DNA of 64,000 nt from Anaerolineales bacterium. GTDB lineage: Bacteria > Chloroflexota > Anaerolineae > JAAEKA01. The position numbers and the translations under genes are program-made. How positions within the stretch are numbered: position 1 is the first letter of the stretch; each line of letters opens with the position of its first letter. Positions 45,551 to 54,204 of this stretch are shown piece after piece. The stretch is taken from the NCBI GenBank assembly GCA_020634615.1, contig JACKBI010000004.1:124001-188000 (forward strand), written 5' to 3'. The notes below the pieces were generated by a model. It was not told the DNA's origin, did not search any database, and saw only the letters and a program-made list of their open reading frames with translations.

Positions 45551-46105
45551 ATGACAAACCAACAACTGGTCGATGAACTGGTGGGCAATGCCCACGGCAA
45601 CGTTGAACGCGTGCAAGAAATCCTTGGCGCGCACCCGGAGTTGGTCAACGCGGCTGCCAGCTGGGGTGAAACGCCCATCCAGGCCGCCGCGCAGATGGGC
45701 GACCGGTCGATGACTGAATACCTGCTGAGCCTCGGCGCGCCGCTGGACATCTGCACCGCGGTCATGCTGGGCCGGGGCGACGTGGTGGATGAAATGCTGG
45801 CAGCCGATCCGGCGCAAGCGCAGGCAACGGGCGCGCACGGACTACCGGTGCTGTACTACCCCGTGCCACATGCTGAGCAGGCCATTGCTGAAAGCCTGCT
45901 GGCAGCCGGCGCCGACGTCAACGCAGGCGGCGGCATGGCGACCCCGCTGCACGCCGCGGTCAGCTTCAACCAGCCGGCCATGGCGCGCTGGCTGTTGGAC
46001 CATGGCGCCGAGGCCGACGCCAAAGATTACAATGGCAAAACGCCTCTGGAGCTGGCGCAGGAAAAGGGGCTGGACAATCTGGCCGGCATTCTGAACTCGC
46101 TTTGA
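45551..46105 (+). CDS. Ankyrin-repeat protein
   Basis: A 184-residue protein of about five ankyrin repeats ('GETPIQAAAQMGDRSMTEYL', 'MATPLHAAVSFNQPAMARWL', 'DYNGKTPLELAQEKGLDNL'). It has no signal peptide or membrane segment, so it is probably a cytoplasmic protein-binding module; the partner is unknown. The ATG at 45551 has AAGGA 7 bases upstream; an in-frame ATG at 45521 lies inside the GAGTAC repeat. It follows the efflux genes after about 110 bases of repeat. Confidence 0.85.
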   Translation: MTNQQLVDELVGNAHGNVERVQEILGAHPELVNAAASWGETPIQAAAQMGDRSMTEYLLSLGAPLDICTAVMLGRGDVVDEMLAADPAQAQATGAHGLPVLYYPVPHAEQAIAESLLAAGADVNAGGGMATPLHAAVSFNQPAMARWLLDHGAEADAKDYNGKTPLELAQEKGLDNLAGILNSL

Positions 46106-46123
46106 GGCCAAATGACCACATTT

Positions 46124-46158
46124 GAACGACCGCCTGCCCAATGGACCGGCGGTCGTTC
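46124..46158 (+). terminator. Hairpin after the ankyrin gene
   Basis: GAACGACCGCC (46124-46134) pairs exactly with GGCGGTCGTTC (46148-46158). It lies 18 bases after the stop and is followed by an AT-rich stretch without a clear T-run. Confidence 0.55.
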
Positions 46159-46187
46159 CATATTGCGCAATAATTAAAAGGGGTGAT

Positions 46188-46217
46188 TTGCAGATCGCGC
46201 GCGCTTCAGCATATAAT
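46188..46217 (+). promoter_or_regulatory. Promoter of the choice-of-anchor-B gene
   Basis: -35 TTGCAG (46188-46193), an 18-base spacer, -10 TATAAT (46212-46217). The leader before the ATG at 46306 would be about 80 bases. Confidence 0.55.
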
Positions 46218-46305
46218 CCCGCCCCGTGGTGCGGCCCGCCAGTTGGAGTGTCCAGGCGCACCGGCGGACCCGACTCAGCCAAATCCCCATCAGGAGCAAT
46301 GCCCC

Positions 46306-47772
46306 ATGAAGCGTAGCGCACCCCAGAGGTTTCGCCTGCTGGCAGCCCTTATCATGCTGGCGACAATGATCGGCGGCCAAACGGCCGTCTTTGCCCAGGA
46401 AACGGTCACCAACGAGCAACCGCCTGTGCTGACCAAGACAATGCAAGCACTGTTGGCAGATCAGCAACCGGCATCGAACCGAGCAGCACAGGCTGCAACG
46501 CCCTGTGTCGCCGGTTTTGCAGGCGCCTATCCCTGCGACAACGTCGATCTGCTGGCCTACATGCCGCTCGCAACCTTTGGCTCCAGCAGCGGCAATGACA
46601 GCTGGGGCTGGACCGATCCGCTGACTGGCAAAGAATACGCCCTGATGGGACTGCGCGACGGCACAGGGTTTGTGGATATCAGCGACCCGGAAAACCCACT
46701 CTATCTCGGCAAGCTGCCGACCCGCACCAGCAGTTCAACGTGGCGTGACATCAAGGTCTTCGACAACTACGCCTTCGTCGTCAGCGAGGCCAGCGGCCAC
46801 GGCATGCAGGTATTCGACCTGACGCAACTGCGCAACGTGCCCAATCCGCCCGTCACCTTCTCCCAGACGACCTACTATGGCGATTTTGGCAGCGCCCATA
46901 ACATCGTCATCAACGAAGACTCTGGCTATGCCTACGCGGTGGGAACCGGCACATGCAGCGGCGGGCTCCACATGGTCAACATCCAGGATCCGACCAACCC
47001 AACCAACGCTGGCTGCTTCAGCGCTGACGGCTACACCCACGACGCCCAGTGCGTCAACTACATCGGGCCGGACGCGGATCATCAGGGCGAGGAGATCTGC
47101 TTCAACTCCAATGAAGACACCCTGACAATCGTCGACGTCACCAACAAGGCGGCGCCGGCCCAGGTGTCACGCACCGGCTACGCCAACTCTGCTTATACCC
47201 ACCAGGCATGGACCGACGAAACCCAGACCTACCTGCTGCTGGACGACGAGTTGGACGAACAGAGCTACGGCTTCAACACCCGCACCAGAATCTGGGACAT
47301 CAGCGACCTGGATTCGCCGCAGCTTCTCGGTTTCTACGCTGGTAGTACTGCAGCCATTGACCATAACCTGTACATCAAGGACGGCTACGCCTACGAGGCC
47401 AACTACCGCGCCGGCCTTCAGATCCTCGACCTGTCAGGCATGGCCAGCGCCAGACTGAGTCAGGTCGGCTACTTCGACATCTACCCGGCCAACAACAACG
47501 CCAACTTCAACGGAGCGTGGAGTGTCTATCCGTACTTCGCCAGCGGCGTCGTGATCATCAGCGGCATCGAGCAAGGCCTGTTCATCGTCCGTCCACACCT
47601 GCCGACACCGTGTTACGACTTCAACGGCTCAGGCACTGTCGATATCGGTGACATCACCCTCGTAACTGCTGCCTGGGGAACCGACAACACGCTTTACGAT
47701 TTCAACGGCAACGGCACCGTGGATGTCGATGACATCCAGACCATCGCATTGACCTGGGAGAATGCCTGCTGA
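46306..47772 (+). CDS. Secreted choice-of-anchor-B (LVIVD-repeat) protein with dockerin-like tail
   Basis: An exported 488-residue protein. A signal peptide ending in 'VFAQE' precedes the choice-of-anchor-B beta-propeller ('YMPLATFGSSSGNDSWGW', 'GFVDISDPENPLYLGKLP', 'DISDLDSPQLLGFY'). The end carries two calcium-loop-like segments ('DFNGSGTVDIGDI', 'DFNGNGTVDVDDI'), a dockerin type I pattern. The ATG at 46306 has AGGAG 9 bases upstream. Function of the family is unknown; display or adhesion is likely. A strong terminator follows. Confidence 0.9.
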   Translation: MKRSAPQRFRLLAALIMLATMIGGQTAVFAQETVTNEQPPVLTKTMQALLADQQPASNRAAQAATPCVAGFAGAYPCDNVDLLAYMPLATFGSSSGNDSWGWTDPLTGKEYALMGLRDGTGFVDISDPENPLYLGKLPTRTSSSTWRDIKVFDNYAFVVSEASGHGMQVFDLTQLRNVPNPPVTFSQTTYYGDFGSAHNIVINEDSGYAYAVGTGTCSGGLHMVNIQDPTNPTNAGCFSADGYTHDAQCVNYIGPDADHQGEEICFNSNEDTLTIVDVTNKAAPAQVSRTGYANSAYTHQAWTDETQTYLLLDDELDEQSYGFNTRTRIWDISDLDSPQLLGFYAGSTAAIDHNLYIKDGYAYEANYRAGLQILDLSGMASARLSQVGYFDIYPANNNANFNGAWSVYPYFASGVVIISGIEQGLFIVRPHLPTPCYDFNGSGTVDIGDITLVTAAWGTDNTLYDFNGNGTVDVDDIQTIALTWENAC

Positions 47773-47828
47773 GCTGGCATTTGCTTGACGGCACGACCCG
47801 GCAACACCCCGACCACATGCGCATCTCA

Positions 47829-47873
47829 GCGGAGCACGGACAGTTCAGACTGCCTGTGCTCCGCCTTTTTTTT
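47829..47873 (+). terminator. Rho-independent terminator
   Basis: The stem GCGGAGCACGGACAG (47829-47843) pairs with CTGCCTGTGCTCCGC (47850-47864, two mismatches). It is followed by C and eight T residues (47866-47873). It ends the choice-of-anchor-B transcript. Confidence 0.9.
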
Positions 47874-47901
47874 ACCACTGTTTGAGAGGTGTCGTTGGCG
47901 C

Positions 47902-47986
47902 ACTTCGGAAGTCGATAGCTTCCCGTCATGTCCGCACTCCAACCGCAAGAATGCTTTCCGGCTGTAGATTCGTCGATTTCCGAAGT
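47902..47986. repeat. GACTTCGGAAGTC inverted-repeat element, copy 2
   Basis: ACTTCGGAAGTCGA (47902-47915) pairs with TCGATTTCCGAAGT (47973-47986), one G-T wobble. CTGTTTGA just upstream (47878 on) matches the outer end of the copy at 57958. It lies between the terminator and the MerR promoter in the 47773-48116 gap, which holds no other gene. Confidence 0.7.
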
Positions 47987-48032
47987 CTGAGTGAACGCCC
48001 TTCCAGACAATCACCTACTGCCGAATTGCCTC

Positions 48033-48063
48033 TTGACTCTCCTGTTGGGGGAAGGTGTATACT
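48033..48063 (+). promoter_or_regulatory. MerR-type promoter/operator with 19-base spacer
   Basis: -35 TTGACT (48033-48038) and -10 TATACT (48058-48063) are 19 bases apart, too far for normal sigma-70 use. The spacer (CTCC...GGGGGAAGG) is roughly two-fold symmetric. This is the classical layout that MerR-family activators distort, and it lies 54 bases before the merR-type gene, so autoregulation is expected. Confidence 0.75.
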
Positions 48064-48116
48064 GGGACTGAAAGCTTTCGCTGCCAGTGATCACAGGCAA
48101 ACTCAGGAGTGACGTA

Positions 48117-48935
48117 ATGTACAAGATCGGCGAGTTCTCCCGCCTGAGCCGCATAACAGTGAAGACCCTGCGCCACTACGACGAGGCTGGGCTGCTCAAG
48201 CCTGCTTATGTCGACCGGTTTTCGGGTTACCGCTACTACTCAGCCGGGCAACTGCCCGATCTGTACCAGATTCTGTCGCTGAAAGACCTCGGCTTGTCGC
48301 TGGAGCAGATACGAACGCTGCTCAGCCAGGGTGTACCGCCGGCTGAACTGCGCGGCATGTTGCGTCTGAAGCAAGCCGAGATTCAGCGAACCGTTGACGA
48401 AGAACAGGGGCGGTTGGCGCGAATTGCCGCCCGCATCCAACAGATTGACCAGGAGGAAACGATGCCTGCTTACGAGGTAGTAATCAAAGAAGTACCGGCC
48501 ATGCGGGTTGCCGGTCTGCGTGACATTGTGGCGAACTACAGCAGCCAGGGGCCGCTGTGGAATGAACTGATGGGCTACGTGTTCCAAAACGGCGGCAAGC
48601 CGGCAGGCCCATGCCTGACCGTGTACTTCGACGAGGAGTACAAAGAAAGCGACGTGGATCTCGAAGTGGTGCAGCCGGTGGAAGGCCCGCTCAGCAGCGG
48701 CGGTCGCATCCGGGTTTACGACCTTGAGTCCGTACCCACCATGGCCAGCACCATTCACCGCGGGCCGTACAGCGGCTTCAACGAGGCCTACGGTGCGCTG
48801 ATGCAGTGGATCTCCGCCAACGGATATCGGATCGTCGGCCCCAACCGCGAGATCTACCTGCGCAGTTCCGGCGACGAAGGAGTCACACCTGAAGACTTCG
48901 TGACCGAGGTCCAGTTCCCGGTAGTCAAGGCGTAG
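48117..48935 (+). CDS. MerR-family regulator with GyrI-like ligand domain
   Basis: A 272-residue transcription regulator of the BmrR/TipA-like type. The N-terminal winged helix reads 'MYKIGEFSRLSRITVKTLRH' then 'YDEAGLLKPAYVD', and the 'YYSAGQLPDLYQI' segment follows. A coiled-coil dimer helix and a GyrI-like domain with 'VPAMRVAGLRDIV' and 'HRGPYSGFNEAYGALMQWI' complete it. Such domains bind hydrophobic drugs or cations. The ATG at 48117 has AGGAG 7 bases upstream. No efflux gene is adjacent, so the target may be its own promoter. Confidence 0.92.
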   Translation: MYKIGEFSRLSRITVKTLRHYDEAGLLKPAYVDRFSGYRYYSAGQLPDLYQILSLKDLGLSLEQIRTLLSQGVPPAELRGMLRLKQAEIQRTVDEEQGRLARIAARIQQIDQEETMPAYEVVIKEVPAMRVAGLRDIVANYSSQGPLWNELMGYVFQNGGKPAGPCLTVYFDEEYKESDVDLEVVQPVEGPLSSGGRIRVYDLESVPTMASTIHRGPYSGFNEAYGALMQWISANGYRIVGPNREIYLRSSGDEGVTPEDFVTEVQFPVVKA

Positions 48936-48967
48936 CAGCCAACTGCTACGCTTCGAGAGAACGTTGC

Positions 48968-49003
48968 ACCACCCGGCCGCTGGCAAGCCAGCGGCCGGGT
49001 GGT
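48968..49003 (+). terminator. Strong hairpin after the MerR gene
   Basis: A perfect 16-bp stem (48968-48983 with 48988-49003) with loop CAAG, 33 bases after the stop. No T-run follows, so it may instead protect the 3' end of the transcript. Confidence 0.55.
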
Positions 49004-49023
49004 CGCGTTGCGGCGGGAGGATT

Positions 49024-49147
49024 TGGATCACGAAGACACGAAAAGGCGCGAAGGCGGCGAAATCAGAAACGTGTCGCGCCATGTGACTGCACCTTCGCGG
49101 TCTTCGCGCTTTGTGTTGTTCGCGGTTCTTCGCGCCTTCGTGATCCA
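49024..49147. repeat. Inverted repeat of the GATCACGAAG...CTTCGTGATC type
   Basis: TGGATCACGAAG (49024-49035) and CTTCGTGATCCA (49136-49147) are exact inverted copies. An inner exact pair AAGGCGCGAAG/CTTCGCGCCTT lies at 49043-49053 and 49128-49138. It is non-coding. Apart from this and the preceding hairpin, the 48936-49275 gap shows only the leader of the GH13 gene. Confidence 0.7.
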
Positions 49148-49275
49148 GCGCCCCCGTGGTCCAGCGATCTCGTGTCCTCTCCATTCAGCATTTCACCGCC
49201 AGCCAGTTTCACAGTATCATAGGGGCTGCTTTGCGAGACACTGTCGAGCTGCAATTCCCCGACGAGGAAACCCTG

Positions 49276-51072
49276 ATGAACACTCCCACAGATTTCGTCC
49301 CTGAATGGGCAAAACGGGCTGTCTGGTACCAGATCTTCCCGGAGCGCTTCGCCAACGGCAACACCGACAACGATCCCACGCTGGACAGCCTGCGCAACAG
49401 CTACCCGCACGACCTGTCGGAGCCATGGCAGCCACACCCATGGACCAGCGACTGGTACGCGCAACAACCCTACGAGCAGGCCCATGGGAAAGACATATGG
49501 TTCAACCTCCAACGCCGGCGCTACGGCGGCGACCTGCAGGGCATCATCAACCGGCTGGACTATCTGCAAGACCTGGGCGTGACGGCCCTCTATCTCAATC
49601 CGGTCTTTGAAGCCGCTTCGTCGCACAAATACGACGGCAACAGCTATCACCACATCGACCCGCACTTCGGACCTGACCCGGCCGGCGACCGCAGCCTGAT
49701 TGAACTGGAGACGCCCAACGATCCCGGCACCTGGCTCTGGACCTCAGCCGACCTGCTTGCACTGGAGCTGATCGCCGAGGTGCATCGCCGCGGCATGCGC
49801 ATCATCTTCGATGGGGTGTTCAACCATATGGGTCTGAACAGTTGGGCTTTCCAGGATGTCGTTCAAAAGGGCCAGCAATCGCGCTTTCGCGACTGGTTCA
49901 AGATCAGCGACTGGAACCGGCCCAGCCGCTTTGCGCCATTTACATACCGCGGCTGGTTTGGCGTGCAGGAGCTGCCCGAGCTGCGCCAGGATGAAAACGG
50001 CATCGTCAGCGGGCCGAAGGGGTACATCTATGCCTCTACGCGCCGCTGGATGGACCCGTACGGCAACGGCCGGACAGACCTTGGCATCGACGGCTGGCGG
50101 CTGGATGTCGCCTTTTGCGTGCGCCACGGCTTCTGGAAAGACTGGCGCCAGCACGTCAAGGCGATCAACCCGGACGCCTACCTCGTTGCCGAGATCGTGA
50201 CCGAAGACGCCAACGAGCCGTATCTGCGGGGCGACGAATTCGACGCGGTGATGAACTACCTCTGGACGTTCACCTGCGCTGAGTTTTTCGTCGAGACCGG
50301 CAGAACCATGCCGCCCAGCGAATTCGACCGTCTGTTGCGTGAAGAGCGGGAAGCATACCCGGATGGGGTCGCCTACGTCATGCAAAACCTGCTGGGCAGC
50401 CATGACACGGCGCGCATCGCTTCGCACATCGTCAACCGGGACCGCCTGTCTTACCGCGACTGGCAGACCTACGGCGATTCGTCCCGGCCCCGGCAGACAC
50501 CGACCTTCGACACGCGCGCGCCCAACGGTGCGGAGCATGCCGTGCAGAAACTGATGGTCCTGTTTCAGATGACTTACGTCGGCGCGCCGATGATCTACTA
50601 CGGCGATGAGGCAGGGATGTGGGGCGCCAACGACCCCTGCTGCCGCAAGCCGATGGTCTGGCCCGACCTGGAATACGACCCCGAAACAACGCTGCCAGAC
50701 GGCTCGCCAAGATCGGAACCGCAGCCGGTTGCCTTTGACCATCAGTTGCACGACTGGTATCGCCGGCTGATCAGCATCCGCAACAGCTCACCGGCCCTGC
50801 AGCTGGGAGACTTCACGACGCTGCTCGCCGACGATGACACCGGCATGTACGCCTTCCGGCGCAGTTACGAGAATGACCAGGTCGTGGTCGTGCTGAACAA
50901 CAGCACGCTCACGCGCGCCGTGACTCTGTCATTGGATGGATCGTGGGTGGATATGCTCAAGGAGGGGCCGCCACTGACGAGTATCAATGGAGTACTTGAA
51001 CTCACACTGGAAGGGCTGGCCGGGGCAGTTTTTGGACGCAACAACGCCCGCTCCACAGTTGGGGGGAAGTAG
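49276..51072 (+). CDS. GH13 alpha-amylase-family glycoside hydrolase
   Basis: A 598-residue glucan hydrolase of the neopullulanase/cyclomaltodextrinase-like group. The four GH13 regions are present: 'DGVFNHMG' (I), 'GWRLDVAF' with the nucleophile Asp (II), 'LVAEIVTED' with the acid Glu (III) and 'LLGSHDTAR' (IV). The end is a small beta-sandwich domain C. There is no signal peptide, so it acts on internal maltodextrin or glycogen products. The ATG at 49276 has GAGGA about 8 bases upstream; the frame is open to 49156 without support. Confidence 0.93.
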   Translation: MNTPTDFVPEWAKRAVWYQIFPERFANGNTDNDPTLDSLRNSYPHDLSEPWQPHPWTSDWYAQQPYEQAHGKDIWFNLQRRRYGGDLQGIINRLDYLQDLGVTALYLNPVFEAASSHKYDGNSYHHIDPHFGPDPAGDRSLIELETPNDPGTWLWTSADLLALELIAEVHRRGMRIIFDGVFNHMGLNSWAFQDVVQKGQQSRFRDWFKISDWNRPSRFAPFTYRGWFGVQELPELRQDENGIVSGPKGYIYASTRRWMDPYGNGRTDLGIDGWRLDVAFCVRHGFWKDWRQHVKAINPDAYLVAEIVTEDANEPYLRGDEFDAVMNYLWTFTCAEFFVETGRTMPPSEFDRLLREEREAYPDGVAYVMQNLLGSHDTARIASHIVNRDRLSYRDWQTYGDSSRPRQTPTFDTRAPNGAEHAVQKLMVLFQMTYVGAPMIYYGDEAGMWGANDPCCRKPMVWPDLEYDPETTLPDGSPRSEPQPVAFDHQLHDWYRRLISIRNSSPALQLGDFTTLLADDDTGMYAFRRSYENDQVVVVLNNSTLTRAVTLSLDGSWVDMLKEGPPLTSINGVLELTLEGLAGAVFGRNNARSTVGGK

Positions 51073-51088
51073 ACTGTGGAACGGGCGT
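51044..51088 (+). terminator. Hairpin overlapping the end of the GH13 gene
   Basis: ACGCCCGCTCCACAGT (51044-51059) pairs with ACTGTGGAACGGGCGT (51073-51088) with one mismatch. The stop codon falls in the loop side. An alternative pairing TAGACTGT/ACAGTCTA lies just downstream. No T-run is present. Confidence 0.5.
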
Positions 51089-51215
51089 CAGTGAGAACAG
51101 TCTACCACAGGTTGGCGATCCTGCCCAAATATTCGTTGCACCAGTGTGACGCCAGGACCGGTAGGCCTCCGAAGGACTGCGGGTCCTGGGCTTCGATGCG
51201 GGTAACGTGCCGGCC

Positions 51216-53429
51216 ATGAAACGCGCGCTGGTCATCCTGCTGATCGCCCAAATTTCGCTGGGCGTGCTGTACTCGTTTGCGACGCCGGTCTTTGAAGCGT
51301 CTGACGAAGTATGGCACTTTCCGGTCGTGCGCGAAATCGCAGCCAACCAGCGGTTGCCGGTGCAGGACATCTCCGCGGAACAGCCATGGGCGCAGGAAGG
51401 CAGCCAGCCGCCGCTCTATTATCTGACCGCCGCCGGGCTGACGGCCTGGATTGACACCGCTGACTACGAACAGGTCGCGCTGCACAATCCGTTTCCCAAG
51501 ATCGGTGTCCCCGGCGCTACCGACAACGTCAACCTCGTGGCTCACCCGGCCGGCCAAAGCCCGGCCCAGGGCGGAACCGTACTGGCGGTCTATCTCATCC
51601 GCTGGCTGTCGATCTTACTGGGAACGGCAACAGTCTACCTGACGTGGCAGTTGGCCACCCGTGTGGCGCCAGGCCGGCCACAGGTGGCGCTATTGGCTGC
51701 TGCGCTGGTCGCCTTCAACCCCATGATCTTGTTCATCAACGCCTCGGTGAACAACGACAACCTGTTGATGCTGCTGGCGACGCTGGCGCTGCTGTTGCTG
51801 CACGAAGACGTCGAATCGGATGTCCGAGGCATGCGCTGGCGGGCGACAATTGTTTTGGGGATCGTCCTTGGCGCAGCAGCGCTGACCAAGGTGTCGGGGC
51901 TGGTGTTGCTGCCCATAGCGGCGCTGGCAATCACCCTGGAGGCGCTGCGCACGCGCGACTGGCGCACCTGGCTGGGCCGCGGGCTGCTATTGTTGGCGCT
52001 GGTGGTGGCGATCAGCGGCTGGTGGTATGTGCGCAACCTCATGCTGTACGGTGAAGCGACCGGGATGGAACGCATGGTCGCGATCGCCGGTGCGCGGCCG
52101 GCGGGTTTTGGTCTGGCAGACCTGCGTGCTGAGTGGAAAAGCTTCTGGTATTCATTCTGGGGCCTGTTTGGCGCATTCAACGTCCTGGCCGGATCGTGGT
52201 TCTACACGCTGATGGGCGCGCTGTCGTTGATCGGAGCAGCCGGCTTGCTGCTGGCCATCGCGCGTCTCATACGCAACCGGACGCTACCGCAGCTTTGGCG
52301 CACCCACGCCTTGCTGGCAACCTTCCTGGTGCTGACGGCCCTTGGCCTGCTGCGCTGGACATCGATGACGCCGGCGTCCCAGGGGCGGCTGATGTTCAGC
52401 GGCATCGCGGCCATCGCCCTCTATCTGGCGATTGGACTGCTGGCGTGGTTTCCGCGGCGCTGGCAAATCTGGTTCAGCCGCGGGTCGAGTGTCGCGCTGG
52501 CGCTGGTGGCTGCCATCGTTCCATTCACTGTCCTGCTGCCTGCTTACCGACCGGCTCCCCCCATCGCGGCGCTGCCGGAGGACGCGGTCGTGCTGAACCA
52601 CACCTGCGGCGATGGCATCGTGCTGGTTGGCTATCGACTGAACGACGACACGACGCCGGCCGGCCAGCCGCTGGATGTGACGCTCTACTGGAAAACAACC
52701 CAATCCCAGGCCGCCAATCTTGACCTGTCGATCAACGCCTACGGCTACAACGAAGAGAACGTCGCCAAACTGGACACGTGGCCCGGCAACGGTCTGCGCC
52801 CCACGACGTTCTGGCAACCAGACGCGCTCTACGCCGACCGGTCACTGATCGCGACGGATCCGGTCGCAGCCACGCCGACCACGTTGAAACTGGGGATCGG
52901 CTGGAATACCGATCTGCTGGATCCGACTATTTCATCGCCCGTTACATGTTATGTCGACGGACAGCCGACCGATGCCCTGTTCCTCGACGGCGGTGCGTTC
53001 GTCTCACCCATGACAGCACCGGCAACCGGCCCGGTCCAGGCGCAGTTGCAACACGGCATCGAACTGCTTGGCAACTCGGTGGAACGCAGCGATGGCCGGT
53101 TGGAGGTCGGTCTCGACTGGACGACAACCGAAGCCATCCCCGGCGATTACACGGTGTTCGTGCATTTGTTTGACGCGGCCGGCAACAAGATCGCTCAGGG
53201 CGATGGACCGCCGCGCGACGGCTACTGGCCCACCAGTCACTGGCGTCCCGGCGAGCCGGTAAGTTCGACCCATACGCTGCTCCTGCCTCCCGATTTGCCC
53301 GCCGGCCAGTACACGCTGGGCGCGGGGATGTATGATCCGGTCACGGGCCAGCGGCTGTTTGCCTACGATGCCGCGGGCAACGAGCTACGCGACTGGATGA
53401 TCATCCTGCAAAGCGCGATCTCCTTTTGA
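51216..53429 (+). CDS. DUF2142-like polytopic membrane protein with beta-sandwich tail
   Basis: A 737-residue protein. About ten membrane helices (to residue ~440) with 'FEASDEVWHFPVVREIA' and 'EGSQPPLYYL' in the first outer loop fit DUF2142/GT39-type glycosyltransferases, which use lipid-linked sugars. The remaining ~300 residues form two related outer beta-sandwich domains ('PLDVTLYWKT' and 'YTVFVHLFDAAGNKIAQGD', 'LPAGQYTLGAGMYDP'). The ATG at 51216 is chosen over a GTG at 51207; neither has a clear ribosome-binding site. Its stop codon lies inside the -35 box of the next operon. Confidence 0.85.
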   Translation: MKRALVILLIAQISLGVLYSFATPVFEASDEVWHFPVVREIAANQRLPVQDISAEQPWAQEGSQPPLYYLTAAGLTAWIDTADYEQVALHNPFPKIGVPGATDNVNLVAHPAGQSPAQGGTVLAVYLIRWLSILLGTATVYLTWQLATRVAPGRPQVALLAAALVAFNPMILFINASVNNDNLLMLLATLALLLLHEDVESDVRGMRWRATIVLGIVLGAAALTKVSGLVLLPIAALAITLEALRTRDWRTWLGRGLLLLALVVAISGWWYVRNLMLYGEATGMERMVAIAGARPAGFGLADLRAEWKSFWYSFWGLFGAFNVLAGSWFYTLMGALSLIGAAGLLLAIARLIRNRTLPQLWRTHALLATFLVLTALGLLRWTSMTPASQGRLMFSGIAAIALYLAIGLLAWFPRRWQIWFSRGSSVALALVAAIVPFTVLLPAYRPAPPIAALPEDAVVLNHTCGDGIVLVGYRLNDDTTPAGQPLDVTLYWKTTQSQAANLDLSINAYGYNEENVAKLDTWPGNGLRPTTFWQPDALYADRSLIATDPVAATPTTLKLGIGWNTDLLDPTISSPVTCYVDGQPTDALFLDGGAFVSPMTAPATGPVQAQLQHGIELLGNSVERSDGRLEVGLDWTTTEAIPGDYTVFVHLFDAAGNKIAQGDGPPRDGYWPTSHWRPGEPVSSTHTLLLPPDLPAGQYTLGAGMYDPVTGQRLFAYDAAGNELRDWMIILQSAISF

Positions 53430-53453
53430 CAGAAAGTCCCGAACTGTTATAAT
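53426..53453 (+). promoter_or_regulatory. Near-perfect sigma-70 promoter of the tup-like operon
   Basis: -35 TTGACA (53426-53431), a 16-base spacer, -10 TATAAT (53448-53453). ATCGT and ACGAT, 6 bases apart, flank the likely transcript start and could form an operator. Confidence 0.75.
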
Positions 53454-53490
53454 CGTATCAACACGATCATACAGTTCAGGAGCGTCTGTC

Positions 53491-54204
53491 ATCGAAGACC
53501 TGGTCAACGGCCTGACCGAAGCAGTCCGGCTGATTGTCAGCCGCGACGCGGCAGTAATTGAAATCGTCTCACTCAGTCTGCGAGTCTCGGGGGTCGCACT
53601 GCTCATCGCCGCCGTGCTGGGCGTGCCGCTGGGCGCGGCACTGGGACTGAGCCGCTTTGTCGGCCGTTGGCTGGTGGTGATTTTCATCTACACCGGCATG
53701 GGCTTGCCGCCGGTAGTGGTTGGCCTGTTCGTCTACCTCATGCTCAGCCGCACCGGGCCGCTGGGACAACTCAACTCCCCCCTGATTCCCAAACTGTTCA
53801 CACCGGGCGCGATGATCGCCGCCCAGGTCATTCTGGCATTGCCGTTGATCGCCGGCTTCACCATGGCTGCCGTGCTGGCGGTTGATCCGCAACTGCGCCA
53901 GCAAGTGCGCGCGCTGGGCGCAACCTCATGGCAAGTCGCGCTGGCCACTGTGCGTGAAGCACGCGTCGGCGTCCTTGTAGCCATCATCGCCGGTTTCGGC
54001 GCGATTATCTCCGAGGTCGGGGCGGTGATGATGGTGGGTGGCAACATCGCCGGCAAGACGCGTGTCGTCACCACGGCAATCGTGCTGGAGACCGGCAAAG
54101 GCAACTTCGACCTCGCGCTGGCGCTGGGAATCATCCTGCTGTGCATTGCCTTTCTCATCAACGGCACTGTGCTGGCGCTGCAGGGACGTTCGGGTGGGCT
54201 ATGA
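53491..54204 (+). CDS. tupB: Tungstate/molybdate-type ABC permease (TupB-like)
   Basis: A 237-residue importer permease with about five helices; 'MLSRTGPLGQLNSPLIPK' and the ATPase-contact loop 'VRALGATSWQVALATVREAR' fit TupB. Family homology begins at 'EDLVNGLTEAVRLIVSRDAA', directly after an ATC codon at 53491 that has AGGAG 8 bases upstream. No ATG, GTG or TTG is available there; the first standard start is a GTG at 53614 that would cut off about 40 family residues. Either ATC is used or the base call is wrong, which fits the frameshifts downstream. Confidence 0.82.
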   Translation: MEDLVNGLTEAVRLIVSRDAAVIEIVSLSLRVSGVALLIAAVLGVPLGAALGLSRFVGRWLVVIFIYTGMGLPPVVVGLFVYLMLSRTGPLGQLNSPLIPKLFTPGAMIAAQVILALPLIAGFTMAAVLAVDPQLRQQVRALGATSWQVALATVREARVGVLVAIIAGFGAIISEVGAVMMVGGNIAGKTRVVTTAIVLETGKGNFDLALALGIILLCIAFLINGTVLALQGRSGGL

